DNA from: Cryptomeria japonica
Taxonomy: Eukaryota > Streptophyta > Pinopsida > Cupressales > Cupressaceae
NCBI RefSeq assembly: GCF_030272615.1
Contig: NC_081405.1
Coordinates: 308,240,014 to 308,304,013, forward strand
Direction of reading: 5' to 3'
DNA length: 64,000 nucleotides
Shown: one piece after another, positions 13,101 to 24,886 of the stretch
Layout of the letters: the number at the start of each line of letters is the position of its first letter
How positions within the stretch are numbered: the stretch's first letter is position 1
Notes under the pieces: model-generated
The model's input: only the letters and a program-made list of their open reading frames with translations
Database searches by the model: none
Told to the model about the DNA's origin: nothing
Position numbers and translations under genes: made by a program

Positions 13101-13494
13101 TATATTCATTAAAGATATCAAGAATAAAACTGATCCAATTGAGATCACCGATCTCTCAAATAAGTTGACTCCAGAGCCCAATTCCATTCAAAATTTTTAT
13201 ATCAAGCTTCAACAGCTCATGGCTCAACAATTGGAACTCAGAAATGAAGAACATAAGATCAGGATGGATATAATGACACTCCAGACATTATTCCTTCCTC
13301 ATCTTTCATCAGTTCAAGAACAGATTAACCAAGCCACATGCCTATCTACTACACAAGAGGGAAGCACTCTTGATGGCTTAATATCACTATTGGGTGATAT
13401 TCAAGCACAAAATTCTTTAATGGAAAGTGTCAAAGATGCACTCTCTGTCGCACTCACCGACGCTCGGACAAAGTATAAATCCATTTTTGATTAG
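10136..13494 (+). pseudogene. Element B accessory ORF (about 1,120 codons) of unknown function, in place of pol
   Basis: One reading frame runs from MAPKIQDPIVV at 10136 to the stop at 13494, broken by one frameshift near 10790 and stops near 10565, 11027, 12352, 12754, 12779 and 13081. The N-terminal part (about residues 100-145) contains WVNFFLSRVHDDF and FKITKEIIHVITGYPI, reminiscent of plant transposon-associated 'putative plant transposon protein' domains; this is weak inference. A mid part with KFGSLLVCMFFYF, PPQLVEKYKDGICF and PPMGYEIDF matches the element C ORF closely. A basic stretch (KKQKSV), short DPDVTEH repeats and a Thr/Gln-rich linker follow. No RT, integrase or protease motif is present. 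Function is unknown. Confidence 0.8.
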
Positions 13495-13870
13495 TTACCA
13501 CCCCCAAATGGAAATTAAGTTTTTGATGTTTGTCAAAAAGGGGGAGTGATACTATATATTTGGGCATAATACAGTTTTGGTGATACAATTTTGATATAGT
13601 ATTCAGAGTATTGTATATAGGGGGAGTATACTGAGCAGAGTATGCAGAGTATCCAAGGACAGTAAGCAGAGCACACAAGCACAAAACCGAGCATGCAAAA
13701 TCAGAGTTATGTACAGTATAATGATAAGGGGAGTATATCTGAATATACTATTTCATTTACTATTGTATATATTGTCAAGTATAGTCATTTTGCAAAATAT
13801 ATAGATTTTTGAGTTATGACTTTAAAAGTAGTTTTTGTCAAACATCTCAACTAATGTCAAAAGGGGAGAT
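13495..13870 (+). promoter_or_regulatory. Element B 3' untranslated region with multiple polypurine tracts
   Basis: Several purine tracts precede the 3' LTR: AAAAAGGGGGAGTG near 13534, AGGGGGAGTATAC near 13619, AAGGGGAGTATATC near 13727, and AAAAGGGGAGAT directly against the LTR at 13859-13870. Repeated polypurine tracts are a known Sirevirus trait; the last one is the likely plus-strand primer. No gene is seen here. Confidence 0.8.
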
Positions 13871-15021
13871 TGTTGCTACTTATCAAATTGCCATTAGTTT
13901 TTATATTCAAATTCATACTATATACTCTAGTCGGTTAACACTATCGAATCATGTAGTCGGTATACACAGAGAAGTCAGTATGCACAGTCTAGTCAGTTAC
14001 AGAGGAAAGTAGTCACAGAATGCAGTATACACTGAGCTGTCTACCGAGTATCTTTTTATGACTACCAAGCAGTAAAGATGACACACTGAGTTAATATACA
14101 CCGAGTGAAACATGTTACCAGATACATTGAACCTGGACATGCATATGAAAAAGTGTTACAAGATCGAGGCACATCTAATCGTTATCACATTGGAAATTGC
14201 ACCAGAAGATTATGTATGATTTTGAGATCAATCTAACCAATGAAATATTTTGTATAGTTATTTATTCGAGGAATCATGTTTGTAAGATCGAAGCAATGAA
14301 TTGGATCACCGTCTTAAGAGATCTATTTATACAACATGAGTTAAAAGGTGTATGTATGAAAAAAGAAGACTGTTACAGAGACACAGAGGTCACAGAGAAG
14401 GTTTTCAGAAAATAGTCGAAGAACAGAGTAAACAGAAGGGTTTATCGAGTTACTATATGGGTTACCAAGGTATGCTATAAGCAAGGTAATCTATTCTGAG
14501 CACATAGAATCTGCTATAACATTTTAGATGTAGAGTTGCAGATATTTGTAATGATTTTATTGTAATATTGTGAAGTTGAAAGAGAAACCTTTAACAGGGT
14601 AAAAGACTCTAATCAAGTCTATAAATTGTAAAGCCTCTAACTAGGTGCAACATTTAGAATAAATGTTGTAAAATCCTTTAGCAAGGTAGATCTAACAGAT
14701 CTTGTTACTCCTAACAAGGTAAGCTATCAGAAATAGCTAATATGTAGCTCTAACCGAGCACTCTTTATTATTGCAGTAGTGAAGTTGTGGGTGCCATCCC
14801 CACCGCAGTTTTTCTCTCTAACTAAGAGTTTCTACATAACCAAAATATATGTGTTATGGAGTGAATCATGTATGATTGTTATCTATTTGTTTTAACTTTA
14901 TTTTATGTTACTGTACTATTCTGTTTATGCATAACAATAAAGTTATTAATCAAGAAAAGTTTTGGAGTACTGATTCACCCCTCCCCTCTCATTACATTAG
15001 ATTTCCATATTGGGCCTAACA
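13871..15021 (+). repeat. Element B 3' LTR
   Basis: A 1151-bp LTR, very similar to 7025-8173 by eye, with only scattered substitutions and small indels, which argues for a fairly recent insertion. It ends CCTAACA, followed by the target duplication TAAAC, and then element A's RT resumes. Confidence 0.9.
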
Positions 15022-15026
15022 TAAAC

Positions 15027-16134
15027 TACACAAGGCACTATATGGTTTGAAGCAAGCACCAAGAGCATGGTATGGAAGACTACATTCACACTTGTTGAAG
15101 ATAGGTTTTCAGAGAACTAGTGAAGACAACAATATATATCTCAACACTGAAGGAGATAAGATATTGGTTAGTAAAGTGTTTGTGGATGATATTATTTTTG
15201 GAGGCAATGATGACATGAGTGATGACTTTGCAAATGAGATGAAAAGTGAATTTGAGATGTCTCTGGTAGGAGAGATAAAATTCTTCATAGATTTGCAAAT
15301 TCAACAGATGAATAATGGTATTTTTATCACATATTCCAAATATGGGAAAGAGGTATTGAAGACATTTGGAATGGGAGACTATAAACCAATTGGGACACCA
15401 ATGGTTACAGGTTGTAAATTGTCTAAGGAGGATGATGTTCATCCATTAATGATGAAAAGGACTACAGGTCTATGATAGGGAAAATGCATTATGTCGTTCA
15501 CAACAGACTAGATATTTCTCATGCAGTTGGATTAGTTACCACATTTCAGAAGAACCCAAAAGAGACACACATGGTAGCGACTAAAAGGATATTTAGATAT
15601 TTGAAAGGTACTATTGATTATGGATTATTGTATCTATATGCAAGTAACTTTGATTTGAATGTCTATACAGATGCAGACTGGGCAGGAAATGTTGATGATA
15701 GGAAGAGCACAACTGGAGGTGCATTCTTTCTTGGAGGAAGACTTGTATCTTGGAGTAGTAAGAAGAAAAGCTATATATCGCAGTCAACTGCTGAAGCTGA
15801 ATATGTTGTAGCGTATATTAATTGTACCTAGGCAATCTAGATGAAACACATTCTGGAAGGATTCAAGTTGAAAATCATAGAACCGGTAAGGATTTTATGT
15901 GATAACACTAGTGCAATAAATATCTCAAAGAACCTGACGTTGCATGCTAGAACCAAGCATATTGAGCTGAAATATCATTTCTTGAGAGAGAAAGTGCAAA
16001 GTAAAGATGTGTTACTAGAGAATGTATCTACTAAGGAACAACTAGCGAATATCTATAATAAACCTTTGCCTAAGAATACTTTTGAGTATCTTAGAGGTCA
16101 GCTAGGGGTTGTGCCCCTACATGAGCTCAATTAA
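15027..16134 (+). pseudogene. pol: Element A pol, second half: RT and RNase H
   Basis: RT resumes after the B insertion with LHKALYGLKQAPRAWY and the catalytic FVDDIIFGG at about 15178-15204. A frameshift follows KLSKEDD near 15435. RNase H shows its acidic residues in YTDADWAGN, STAEAEY and CDNTSAI. The C-terminal RGQLGVVPLHELN ends at 16134. Stops fall near 15831 and 15838. Catalytic motifs are intact, so decay here is less severe than in the integrase. Confidence 0.9.
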
Positions 16135-16483
16135 GTAGATGTGGAAGATATTAGTCTCAGAGCTAATTGAAGATATTGAAGAAGGATTGGTGTAGAGTGG
16201 AGCTACTCCATAGAGGGAGCAACAAGTTGCAGAACAGTGAAGTATGACACTGTATGTTTTACTTTCACTTTAGCATTGTTATGAAAGGGGGAGAAGAACT
16301 GTACAATTGATAGGGAGAAGAACTATAGCCAACTACCAGCTAAAGACATGGAGACTCAATTGAAGGAGAGTACATGGTAAAATTTAAACCAGAATTCCTA
16401 TACCTGTGTGTGTGCATTACAGTCAATCATCACAATAAAAGGGTATTGATATTTGTATTACTGTCAATGCCAAAGGGGGAGAT
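16135..16483 (+). promoter_or_regulatory. Element A 3' untranslated region with polypurine tracts
   Basis: Non-coding, with GAAAGGGGGAGAAGAACTG near 16284 and AAAGGGGGAGAT at 16472-16483 directly before the LTR. No gene is seen. Confidence 0.75.
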
Positions 16484-17911
16484 TGTTGGCATTTGCATGA
16501 AGATTGCATTGATGAGCTATTGTATTGTCATTGATGTCAAATTGTAATCGGTAATGGAGTTGTAATGCAACTGGTAGTTAAGAAGGGAAGGAAACCGGCA
16601 TTACTATAGAAGCAGTGAGATCAACAAGTAACCCTACTTGTTGATATGCCAAACCCTAACCGATGGAGCTTGGTGAATTGGTTGTGTTGATCTATGATCA
16701 AATGGTGATCGAAGATGATTATGCCATGTATGCATGATGCACGTGATGAGTTTTAAAGTGGTTTTGGCATGCAGAGATAACTGTTTATCTTGGGAATGAG
16801 CGAGTGCTTAGAATGAAGTGGAAATCACATGATGAGTTACAAGATTTGATGAGCGGTGATCAAGGATCGATCAAAATTGTCGTGTACAATATGCCGATGA
16901 TTGCTATGTAGTCTAATGGTCATGTTTGAACCGATTTGTTTGTAATCTCTATGAGATCTTAGGTCTTGTGATGTGTTATCGACCTATTGTTTTACCTATA
17001 ATGTCGATGAGTTTTTTTGTTGTAGTGTTGGCAATTTTGGTTAAGTGTCAGTGTGATTGATTGCCAAACTAGAAGGAGTATCTATAGAATGTTTGAAGGC
17101 GAGCATAAAAATGATCTGATCAAGCAGAGTAGTGCTATTTACTAGATCAACAAAACCCTATTGTTCTCTAACAATTACAATAGTTAAATCCCTTAACCAT
17201 GTAATCTTTAATAGGATTAGTGCTATCTAAATCATCTAACCAAGTGATCCATTAGCTTAGATTTTAAATCCTCTATTGAGGTTACTCCTAATAGGTTATT
17301 TCTTTTAATAGGGCATTGTAGTCAATCCCTTAACTGGGTGGTCCCTAATAGGATATGTTCCTAACAAGACATTTTTGTAAAGCTTCTAACAAGGCTTGGC
17401 TCCTAATAGGGCTAACTTTAAAAGAGTTCATAATACTTGTGGGTATTCATCCCCACTATGGTTTTTCCCATTTGGGTTTCCACGTCAAAAATAATTATGT
17501 CAAGTGGTGAATGGTTTTTGTGGTTATGTTTTGATATGGTTAATTTGTTTTACTGGTAAATCCACTTAGATGTGTTAAGATGACCGGTAGTGATTTGAAA
17601 TGTGCTTTTACTATTGTTAGTAAAGAGGTTTGATATTTTGGTTAAATGGTTTGAGAGTTTTAGATCTGTTACACTATTATTTTGTTATGCTAGTCAACCA
17701 GTATACTTGACAGTGCAGTTGTAGTTTGTAGTTCAGTGTTTGAACCAGTTAGTTCAGTGACTGATTTATGAGTTGGGTTATGAGTTTGGAGAAAGTTTAG
17801 TTTGTTTTTTATATACTGATTCACCCCCCCCTCTTAGTAATTGTTCAGATCCTTATTGATTCATCATATCATCACACTGGACAAGGGCCTTTCGACCCAT
17901 CAGAGTCCTCA
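16484..17911 (+). repeat. Element A second complete LTR
   Basis: 1428 bp, TGTTGGCATTTG to GTCCTCA, with the core end CATATCA at 17871 and the 40-base tail after it. It follows a polypurine tract and so is the 3' LTR of the gag-pol unit. It is followed by RT sequence rather than by flanking DNA. Confidence 0.85.
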
Positions 17912-18742
17912 AACAGATGAAGAATGGTATTTTTATCACATATTCCAAATATGTGAAAGATGTATTGAAGACATTTGAAATGGGATACTATAAACCAGTT
18001 GGGACACCAATGGTTACAGGTTGTAAACTGTCTAAGGAGGATTATGTTGCATCCGTTGATGAAAAGGACTACAAGTCTATGATAGGGAAAATGCATTATA
18101 TTATTCTCAACAGACGAGATATTTTCTCACGTAGTTGGATTAGTTGCCAGATTTCAGAAGAACCCAAAAGAGACACACATGGTAGTGACTAAAAGGATAT
18201 TTAGATATTTGAAAGGTATTATTGATTATGGATTATGGTATCCATATGCAAGTAACTTTGATTTGAAAGTCTATACAGATGCAAACTAGGCAGGAAATGT
18301 TGATGATAGGAAGATCACAACCGGAGGTACATTCTTTCTTGGAGGAAGACTTGTATCTTGGAGCAGTAAGAAGCAAAGCTATATATCATTGTCAACTATT
18401 GAAGTAGAATATGTTGTAGCGTATATGAATTATACCTAGGCAATTTAGATGAAACACATTCTAGAAGTATTCAAGTTGAAAATCATAGAACCGGTAAGGA
18501 TTTTATGTGATAACACCAGTGTAATAAATATCTCAAAGAGTCCGGTGTTGCATGCTAGAACCAAGCACATTGAGCTCAAATATCATTTCTTGAGAGAGAA
18601 AGTGCAGAGTAAAGATGTGTTACTAGAGCATGTATCTACTAAGAGACAACTAATGGATATCTTTACTAAAGCTCTATCTAAGACTACTTTTGAGTATCTT
18701 ATAGGTCAGCTAGGGGTTGTGCCCCTACATGAGGTCAATTAA
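17912..18742 (+). pseudogene. Second RT/RNase H fragment, composite right end of A
   Basis: It starts at AACAGATGAAG, exactly as the fragment at 3178. It runs through SMIGKMHYIILN, the RNase H first motif with its tryptophan turned into a stop (TDAN*AGN), CDNTSVI and the C-terminal LIGQLGVVPLHEVN. This is the last third of copia pol with no catalytic RT block. A frameshift lies near 18120 and stops lie near 18290 and 18440. Confidence 0.82.
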
Positions 18743-19091
18743 GCAGATGTGGAAGGCATAAGTCCCAGAGCTAATTGAAGATCTTGAAGCAGGATTGGTG
18801 TAGAGTGGAGATACTCCATTGGGGGAGAAACAAGTTGCAAAAGAGTGAAGTATGACATTGTATGTTTTAATTTCACTTTGGCATTATTGTGAAAGGGGGA
18901 GAAGAATTGTACGATTGGTAGGGAGAAGAACTATAGCCAGTTACCAGCTAAGGACATGGAGACTCAGTTGAAGGAGAGTACATGGTAAAATGTAAACCAG
19001 GATTCTTATACCTGTGTATGTGCATTACTCTCAATCATCACAATCAAAGGGTATTGATATTTGTATTGCCATCAATGCCAAAGGGGGAGAT
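18743..19091 (+). promoter_or_regulatory. 3' untranslated region and polypurine tracts before the last A LTR
   Basis: It parallels 16135-16483 closely, with AAAGGGGGAGAAG near 18892 and AAAGGGGGAGAT at the LTR edge. No gene is seen. Confidence 0.7.
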
Positions 19092-20523
19092 TGTTGGCAT
19101 TTGCATGAAGATTGCATTGATGAACTATTCTGTTGTCATTGATGTCAATTTTAATTGGTAATGGAGATGTAATGAAATTGGTAGTTTAGAAGTGAAGGAA
19201 ACTGGTATTACTATAGAAGCAGTGAGATAAACAGGTAACCCTACCCGTTGATATGTTGAACCCTAATTGATGGAGCTTGGTGAATCAATTGTGTTGCTCT
19301 ATGATCAAATGGTGATTGGAGATGATTATGCCACGTATGCATGATGCATGTGATAAGTTTCAAAGTAATTTGGCACGTAGAGATAATTGTTTATCTTGGG
19401 AATGAGCGAGTGCATAGCATGAAGTGGAAACCGCATGATGAGTTACAAGATTCAATGAGCGTTGATCAAGGAGCGGTCAAAATTTTCTTGTACAATGTGT
19501 AGATGATTTCTATGTAATCCAACGGTCATGTTTGAATTGATTTGTTTGTAATCTCTATGAGATCTTAGGTCTTGTGATGTGTTATTGACCTATTGTTTTA
19601 CCTATAAAGTCGATGATTTTTTTTTGTAGTGTTGGCAATTTTGGTTAAGTGTCAATGTGATTCATTTCTGAACTAGAAGGAGTATCTATGGAATTTTTGA
19701 AGGTATATAGGAGCATAAAAAATGATCTGATCAAGAAGAGTAGTTCTATTTACCAGATCAGCAAAACCCTGTTGATCTCTAACAATTACAATAGTTAAAT
19801 CCCTTAACCAGGTAAGCTTTAATAGGATTAGTGCTATCTAAATCCCCTAACCAGGTGATCCATTAGCTTGGATTTCAAATCCTCTATTGAGGTTACTCCT
19901 AATAATGTATTTCTTTTAATAGGGCATTGTAGTCGATCCCTTAACCGAGTGGTCCCTAATAGGATTTGTTCCTAACAGGACATTTTTGTAAAGCTTCTAA
20001 CAAGGCTTGGCTCCTAATAGGGCGAACTTCAGAAGAGCTCATAATACTTGTGGGTATTCATCCCCACCGTGGTTTTTCCCATTTGGGTTTCCACGTCAAA
20101 AATTATTGTGTCAAGTGGTGAATGGTTTTTGTGGTTATGTTTTGATATGGTTAATTTATTTTACTAGTAAATCCACTTAGATGTGTTAGGATGACCGATA
20201 GTGATATGAAATGTGCTTTTACTATTGTTAGTAAAGAGGTTTTATGTTTTGGTTAAATGGTTTGAGAGTTTCAGATTTGTTACACTATTATTTTGTTATG
20301 CTAGTCAACTAGTATACTTGGCAATGCCTTTGTAGTTTGTAGTTCAATGTTTGAACCCGTTAGTTCAATGATTGATTTATGAGTTGGGTTTTGAGTTTGG
20401 AGAAAGTTTAGTTTGATTTTTATATACTGATTCAACCCCCCCTCTCTGTAGTCATCTGGATCCTTATTGATTCATCATATCATCACAATGGAGAAGGACC
20501 TCTTGTCTCCATCAGAGTCCTCA
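19092..20523 (+). repeat. Element A rightmost LTR
   Basis: 1432 bp with the same ends as the other two. It is followed by AACAA and then LINE ORF1 sequence, not by RT. This shows that the tail ending GTCCTCA belongs to the mobile unit and is not flanking DNA. Confidence 0.82.
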
Positions 20524-20528
20524 AACAA

Positions 20529-21908
20529 GGGGTTGGATCTAATTTCATTATATTTACCAGAGGGTAAATCATGGGAAAAGAGTACCATCTGATTGCTAAT
20601 AGTAGGGTCAACCTTAATAACTTCTATGCTAACAACATCTCTATCACAAACAATGGGATGAGGATCAACCTCAGGATCCTACATATTAATAATCTAATTA
20701 ATTTCCTTATTCTTAGCATTCAAATCAACCACTTGGGTTTCATCATTATTTGAAATAATGAATTCATTATTATTAATGATGTTACCATTTGTTTCCATTT
20801 TATCAATATAATTGGATCTGGTCTTAACATTTTTAATCATGGATTTAACAATAGAATTACTAGCATGAGAATCAACCATATTATCAACCATCATAGATTT
20901 AGGATTTTTGAGTTTATTTAAAACCAGTTGTTGAGCATTTTTTGTTATAATTCTCCCCAAGATAGTGGGGAGCATTATCCTTGGTTTTCTTCATCTGGGC
21001 CAAAGAAATTTCAATGGATGAATGAGGGGGGGTCTGCATTGAACATCCCAAAATTCACATTATTATCAAAGGTAGGAGGGGGGTGGGAAGGATTAGAAAT
21101 GGCCTTAGAGACAATATTTTTAAGCACATTGAGTTTCTCAATAATTGGGGTCTAGATGAGCTTAGAGTTCGAGGTTCTATTTTTGGAAGCAATGCCCTCT
21201 GAAGCATCTTTGGATTAGGGTTAGGTCTTCACTTGGAAAGAATAGGGCATTTTTTTTGGATATTTCCTTTGCAACAACAGAGGAATAAATCATTGATGTC
21301 GTCAAGAACTTCAATCAAGCAAAAAATAGGATCATTATCCACCACAATCTCAATAGAGTGAGGAATGTCCTTGCCTGGGTCCAAGGTAATAAGAGCATGT
21401 GCATCAAGGTGCAGGACCAGAGAGAGGGTGTGGTCAATTTTTATAACCTGACCCACAAGCTCAAGAATCTATGAAATGAATTTCCATAATAGGGGGGGCA
21501 AATGAATAATCCACTTGGGACAAGAGAGTGCTAAAATTTCATCATTAACAGCATCGGGAGACCATTTAATGGCTCTGAATGTGCATTTAGCAATTAACCA
21601 AAATTGTTTATTCATAGCTTGTTCTTGAGGTTTTGCATCTCTAAAAAATATAACAAATAATCCTTTTTGAATTATTCGACATAATGAAAAATGAAGCCCT
21701 AGTTTCTTGATCCACACATTTATCAGTCATTAATCCAAGAATTTATGGGCCATATAATTAGTTATATTTGTGGCCGCTAAAATAATATCCACATCTCTAA
21801 GTTAATGTTTTTCACCATTAATAGCATCAACCATTTCAGAATTAGTTAAAACAAAGAGGGTAGAGATAGAGGGGGGAGGGTTCTTACCTTCTTTTCCCTC
21901 GACTCCAT
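20529..21908 (-). pseudogene. LINE ORF1, N-terminal and central part
   Basis: On the minus strand, from a possible ATG at 21908 (MESREKK), a degraded frame contains a plant LINE ORF1 domain of the DUF4283/zinc-knuckle type. It reads QFWLIAKCTFRAIKWSPD near 21560-21600, CPKWIIHLPPLLW, then LVGQVIKIDHTL, and a cysteine-rich region (FLCCCKGNIQKKCP) near 21240-21280, which looks like a decayed knuckle. Many frameshifts and stops are present. It joins in order and strand to 1510-1750 across element A. Confidence 0.72.
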
Positions 21909-22503
21909 TGATACCTAAAAGAACTGGTAAAACTCGAGCATCAAATTTTGCAAAGAAACTGGATCAGAATCTGGTTCGATTAAGAGCTAATTTAAAGGAT
22001 TTGATGTGTGTCGTGCCCGTAGCAGGAGGGACTCCATTTGACACTTCTGACATAAAGGCCCAAACGTGCGAGGGCTTGCATATGCAGGGAAAAGGAACAC
22101 CAAAAGGACAAAAGAAAAAAAGTAAAATAAATACATAGATCAGAGTAGGGAAGGAAGGATCTTACATATGTGGAGGAGGCTGCCTGCACTCCTCCACATT
22201 AGTCTTTGAGATTCCTTCTCTCATGCACCTTGCATGGACCTTTTGGATCTTGATATTTCTTTTTATCTTTAATGTGTTCTTTCGATATGCTACATATAGC
22301 TACATATAACTTGTATAGGATTATGTTTGAATATATTAATAGATTTCCAAACTATTTTTAGAGACTTTGTCCACTTCTTTGTCAAGGTATGAAATGCGAA
22401 TGAGGATATATATTGTGATATAAGGAAGAAAATATGATGGGTGTGACAATGAAATGATATGATATGGATGGTTAGATTGCAATTGTTAAGGATAGATTAT
22501 ATG
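21909..22503. other. LINE 5' leader and flank, no gene seen
   Basis: About 600 bases with no supported gene. The part nearest 21909 may be LINE 5' untranslated sequence. The rest is AT-rich DNA ending in ATATG, the left target duplication of element C. Confidence 0.4.
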
Positions 22504-23650
22504 TGTTGGTATTTTGATTATGTTTAAGTTGTGATTGATGGACACACACTTAATTTATGTATGAGTTATTCTCCACTGGTAATATGTGTTGTGTTGTTCA
22601 CACCAGTATTATATGCCATTGTATGTATAGTCTTTATTTGTAGAAGACTATTAGTGTTTTGAAGAAGAATCTTACCGGTCGTAGTGGTATAAAGACCTCA
22701 AGCAGTATGAAGACCTCAAGCGGAACGAAGACCCCTAGTAGCAGTTAATATTTTGATTGGAACATTATGTTCTAGTTTTCCAGTATTTATTTGTTAACTG
22801 GTAATCTGTATACTATGCCAAACCAGTATAATTGTAAAGTGTGATGAGTTATCATCCATCGACACTTTAGCACTGCTTTTGTGCTGTGTTACCAAATATG
22901 TCTAGATGCATTGTACCTAGGAAATTGTAGTCTAATCTTATTGGACCGACATGAAATAAGATTCCTATATGAGGACATCATGTCTAGGGTTTTGAGGGAT
23001 TGACATGTGTAAGTATTGTAGAGCAGATTAGTTCTGTGCGAAATAGGTATCTCACTGCAGAGCTTGTGAGTGCAAAGGATAGAAGACTGAAGTAATATTG
23101 TAATGCATTAATGGAGAACTGTCAAGGATCTAATCAAGCATTCTATGCTATGTTCTAGATCATTCACTTATTGATTACTAATCTCTTCGACAAGTCAGAA
23201 ACCCTTAACTGGGTAGGCCCAACCAAGCCTATTGTAAATCCTCTAACAAGGTGGTTCACAACCATGGATCTGAAATCCTTTAATAGGGTAGTATTTAACA
23301 TGACTTATCTCCTAACAGATATCTAGATTCCCAATAGGATTTGTTCTGGTGAAGAACATTATAAGGCCTTAACTGGTCAGACCTTAACCAGTCTGGTTGC
23401 TATTTTGCAGATAGTTGACTTGTGAGTTTTACTCACCGTGGTTTTTCCCATTTGGGTTTCCACGTAAAAATATATTGCATTATGGTGATTGTGCTTATGT
23501 GGGTGAATGCTCTATTTTCTATTTGTCTTATTTATGTTTTAACCAATTTGTTGTTTAAACTAGTACATCGGTCTGCTGGAAAATTGTTTAAGAGTTTGGT
23601 TAAGTTTTTAGGCATACTAATTCACCCCCCCCCGCTCTTAGTATTCATCA
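22504..23650 (+). repeat. Element C 5' LTR
   Basis: 1147 bp. Near 23200-23400 it has the CCTCTAACAAGG / CCTTTAATAGGG mini-inverted motif series. It then has a GGTTTTTCCCATTTGGG block shared with the A LTR and a TTCACCCCCCCCC block near the end. Confidence 0.9.
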
Positions 23651-23652
23651 AT

Positions 23653-23665
23653 TGGTATCAGTTCC
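23653..23665 (+). promoter_or_regulatory. Primer-binding site of element C
   Basis: TGGTATCAGTTCC lies 2 bases after the LTR. It matches the Met-type primer site of B for nine bases and then diverges. The change may be mutation or use of another tRNA. Confidence 0.75.
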
Positions 23666-23700
23666 AACCTTTCTATAAGTCTAACCACTTGGAAGGGGAT

Positions 23701-24886
23701 ATGGGGGAATATAGCATGAGGGAACTCACTCACCAAATGACTGAGTCTGAGAGAGCCTATGATGAGATCAAAATCAACTATAAAGCCTCTTTAGCCAGGA
23801 GAAGAGAACTTGTTGAGCAATTGATAGAATTTAATGAAAACAACTCTTTCGATGAAGCATACATGGAGGCCCTCGTAGGAGAAGTGGAGAGATAAAATAA
23901 TTCAAAACTAACCTAAGGAGGGAGTTGGAAGGACTAACTATTAGGATGTATCGGGAGCTAGAAAATAGAAGAAAATATGAAGATTTAGTGAAGGACAAGG
24001 AGCGTGAGATCTCTAAGTTGAAACAAGAGATTGGTACCATCATAGCTCATCTGCAAGAGGGTAATGAAGAGAAAGAAGAAATACAAGCAGACCTCAATGA
24101 TGCTATCTCTCAAAATCAAACCTTGATGAAAACCAATGATGCTCTTTCCAAGGAACTTGCTGAATCAAAGGAGATACTTGCAAAGTTCAACCATAGTGCT
24201 GCTAAACTTGAACACAAGCTAGAATCAGTGAAGCCATCAAAGGATACCACTCGACTTGGTTTCTTTGCATATAAGGAAGGTGAAATCTCTAAAGCCAAGA
24301 GTAATTCACCAAAAGAGAAACCAGTACCTAAGAACAATAGCAAGAGAAAAGGTAAGCCAAGGTTTAAACTTGTATGCTTCAACTATCATAAGGAAGGACA
24401 TACTACAATGTATGTAGGAGAAAGGCTTACAATAATTTTCCTTACATACAAAACAATGTGGCTAGAACTAGTAGATTTAATGGTCACTATTATGCATGCA
24501 ACAAGTTTGGGCATAAAGCTTTTGAGTGCAGGTTGGTTATGAACAACTTTGGAAGTTATGCACCAAGATCTAGAGGAGTTGTCCCAGAACCTCCTATGAA
24601 CTGGAACCCAAACCGGTACAGAACCTATGACCACTGGTCAAATGGTTATGGAGTGGCAAAAAGTTGGAGAGCAACCTGTTTGACCTGTTGTGGTAGCGGT
24701 CACATTGCTGCAACATGCAGAAGGAAGAATGGAAATATGAATACCAAACCATGGAGAACACCTAGTATGGTATACTATCATTGCAACAAATTGGGACACA
24801 CTACCAGAGCATGCAAACTGAAAAAGAATCCATTGGGAGACATATCGGTCAACCCAAAAGGGAAGATCGATGTTGAAACCGTTTAG
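23701..24886 (+). pseudogene. gag: Element C Gag: coiled coil and zinc knuckles, frameshifted
   Basis: It starts MGEYSMRELTHQMTES at 23701. The frame stops at 23895, continues in a second frame from about 23900 (coiled coil with ELENRRKYEDLVKDKEREI) and shifts again near 24410. The knuckles are CFNYHKEGHTTMYV (degraded), YACNKFGHKAFEC (first cysteine lost), CLTCCGSGHIAATC (intact) and YHCNKLGHTTRAC (first cysteine lost). Same layout as element B Gag, but more decayed. Confidence 0.83.

Larger units (their letters stand above)
7025..15021 (+). mobile_element. Element B: complete non-autonomous Sirevirus-like LTR element (7997 bp)
   Basis: LTRs at 7025-8173 and 13871-15021 are near-identical and begin TGTTRCTACTTATC and end CCTAACA. 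The element is flanked by a perfect 5-bp duplication TAAAC (7020-7024 and 15022-15026) inside the RT of element A. Primer site, Gag and several polypurine tracts are all present, but the whole 5.7-kb interior holds no protease, integrase, RT or RNase H motif. In place of pol is an accessory ORF of about 1,100 codons. Element C has the same plan. It must depend on enzymes from another element, plausibly a relative of A or D. Confidence 0.92.
1751..20523 (+). mobile_element. LTR element A: Ty1/copia (Sirevirus-like), composite ends, inserted in the LINE
   Basis: This is a copia element in the order LTR, primer site, gag, protease, integrase, RT, RNase H, LTR, inserted into LINE ORF1. It is interrupted by element B at 7025-15021. 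Both ends are abnormal: each holds a complete LTR followed by a fragment of the element's own RT/RNase H and then another LTR or part of one. Three complete LTRs are present (1751, 16484, 19092), all starting TGTTGGCATTTG and all 1.43 kb. Copia rather than gypsy follows from integrase lying before RT; the Sirevirus type follows from the Met primer site and repeated AAAGGGGGAG tracts. The pol reading frame is full of stops, so this copy is inactive. Confidence 0.85.
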
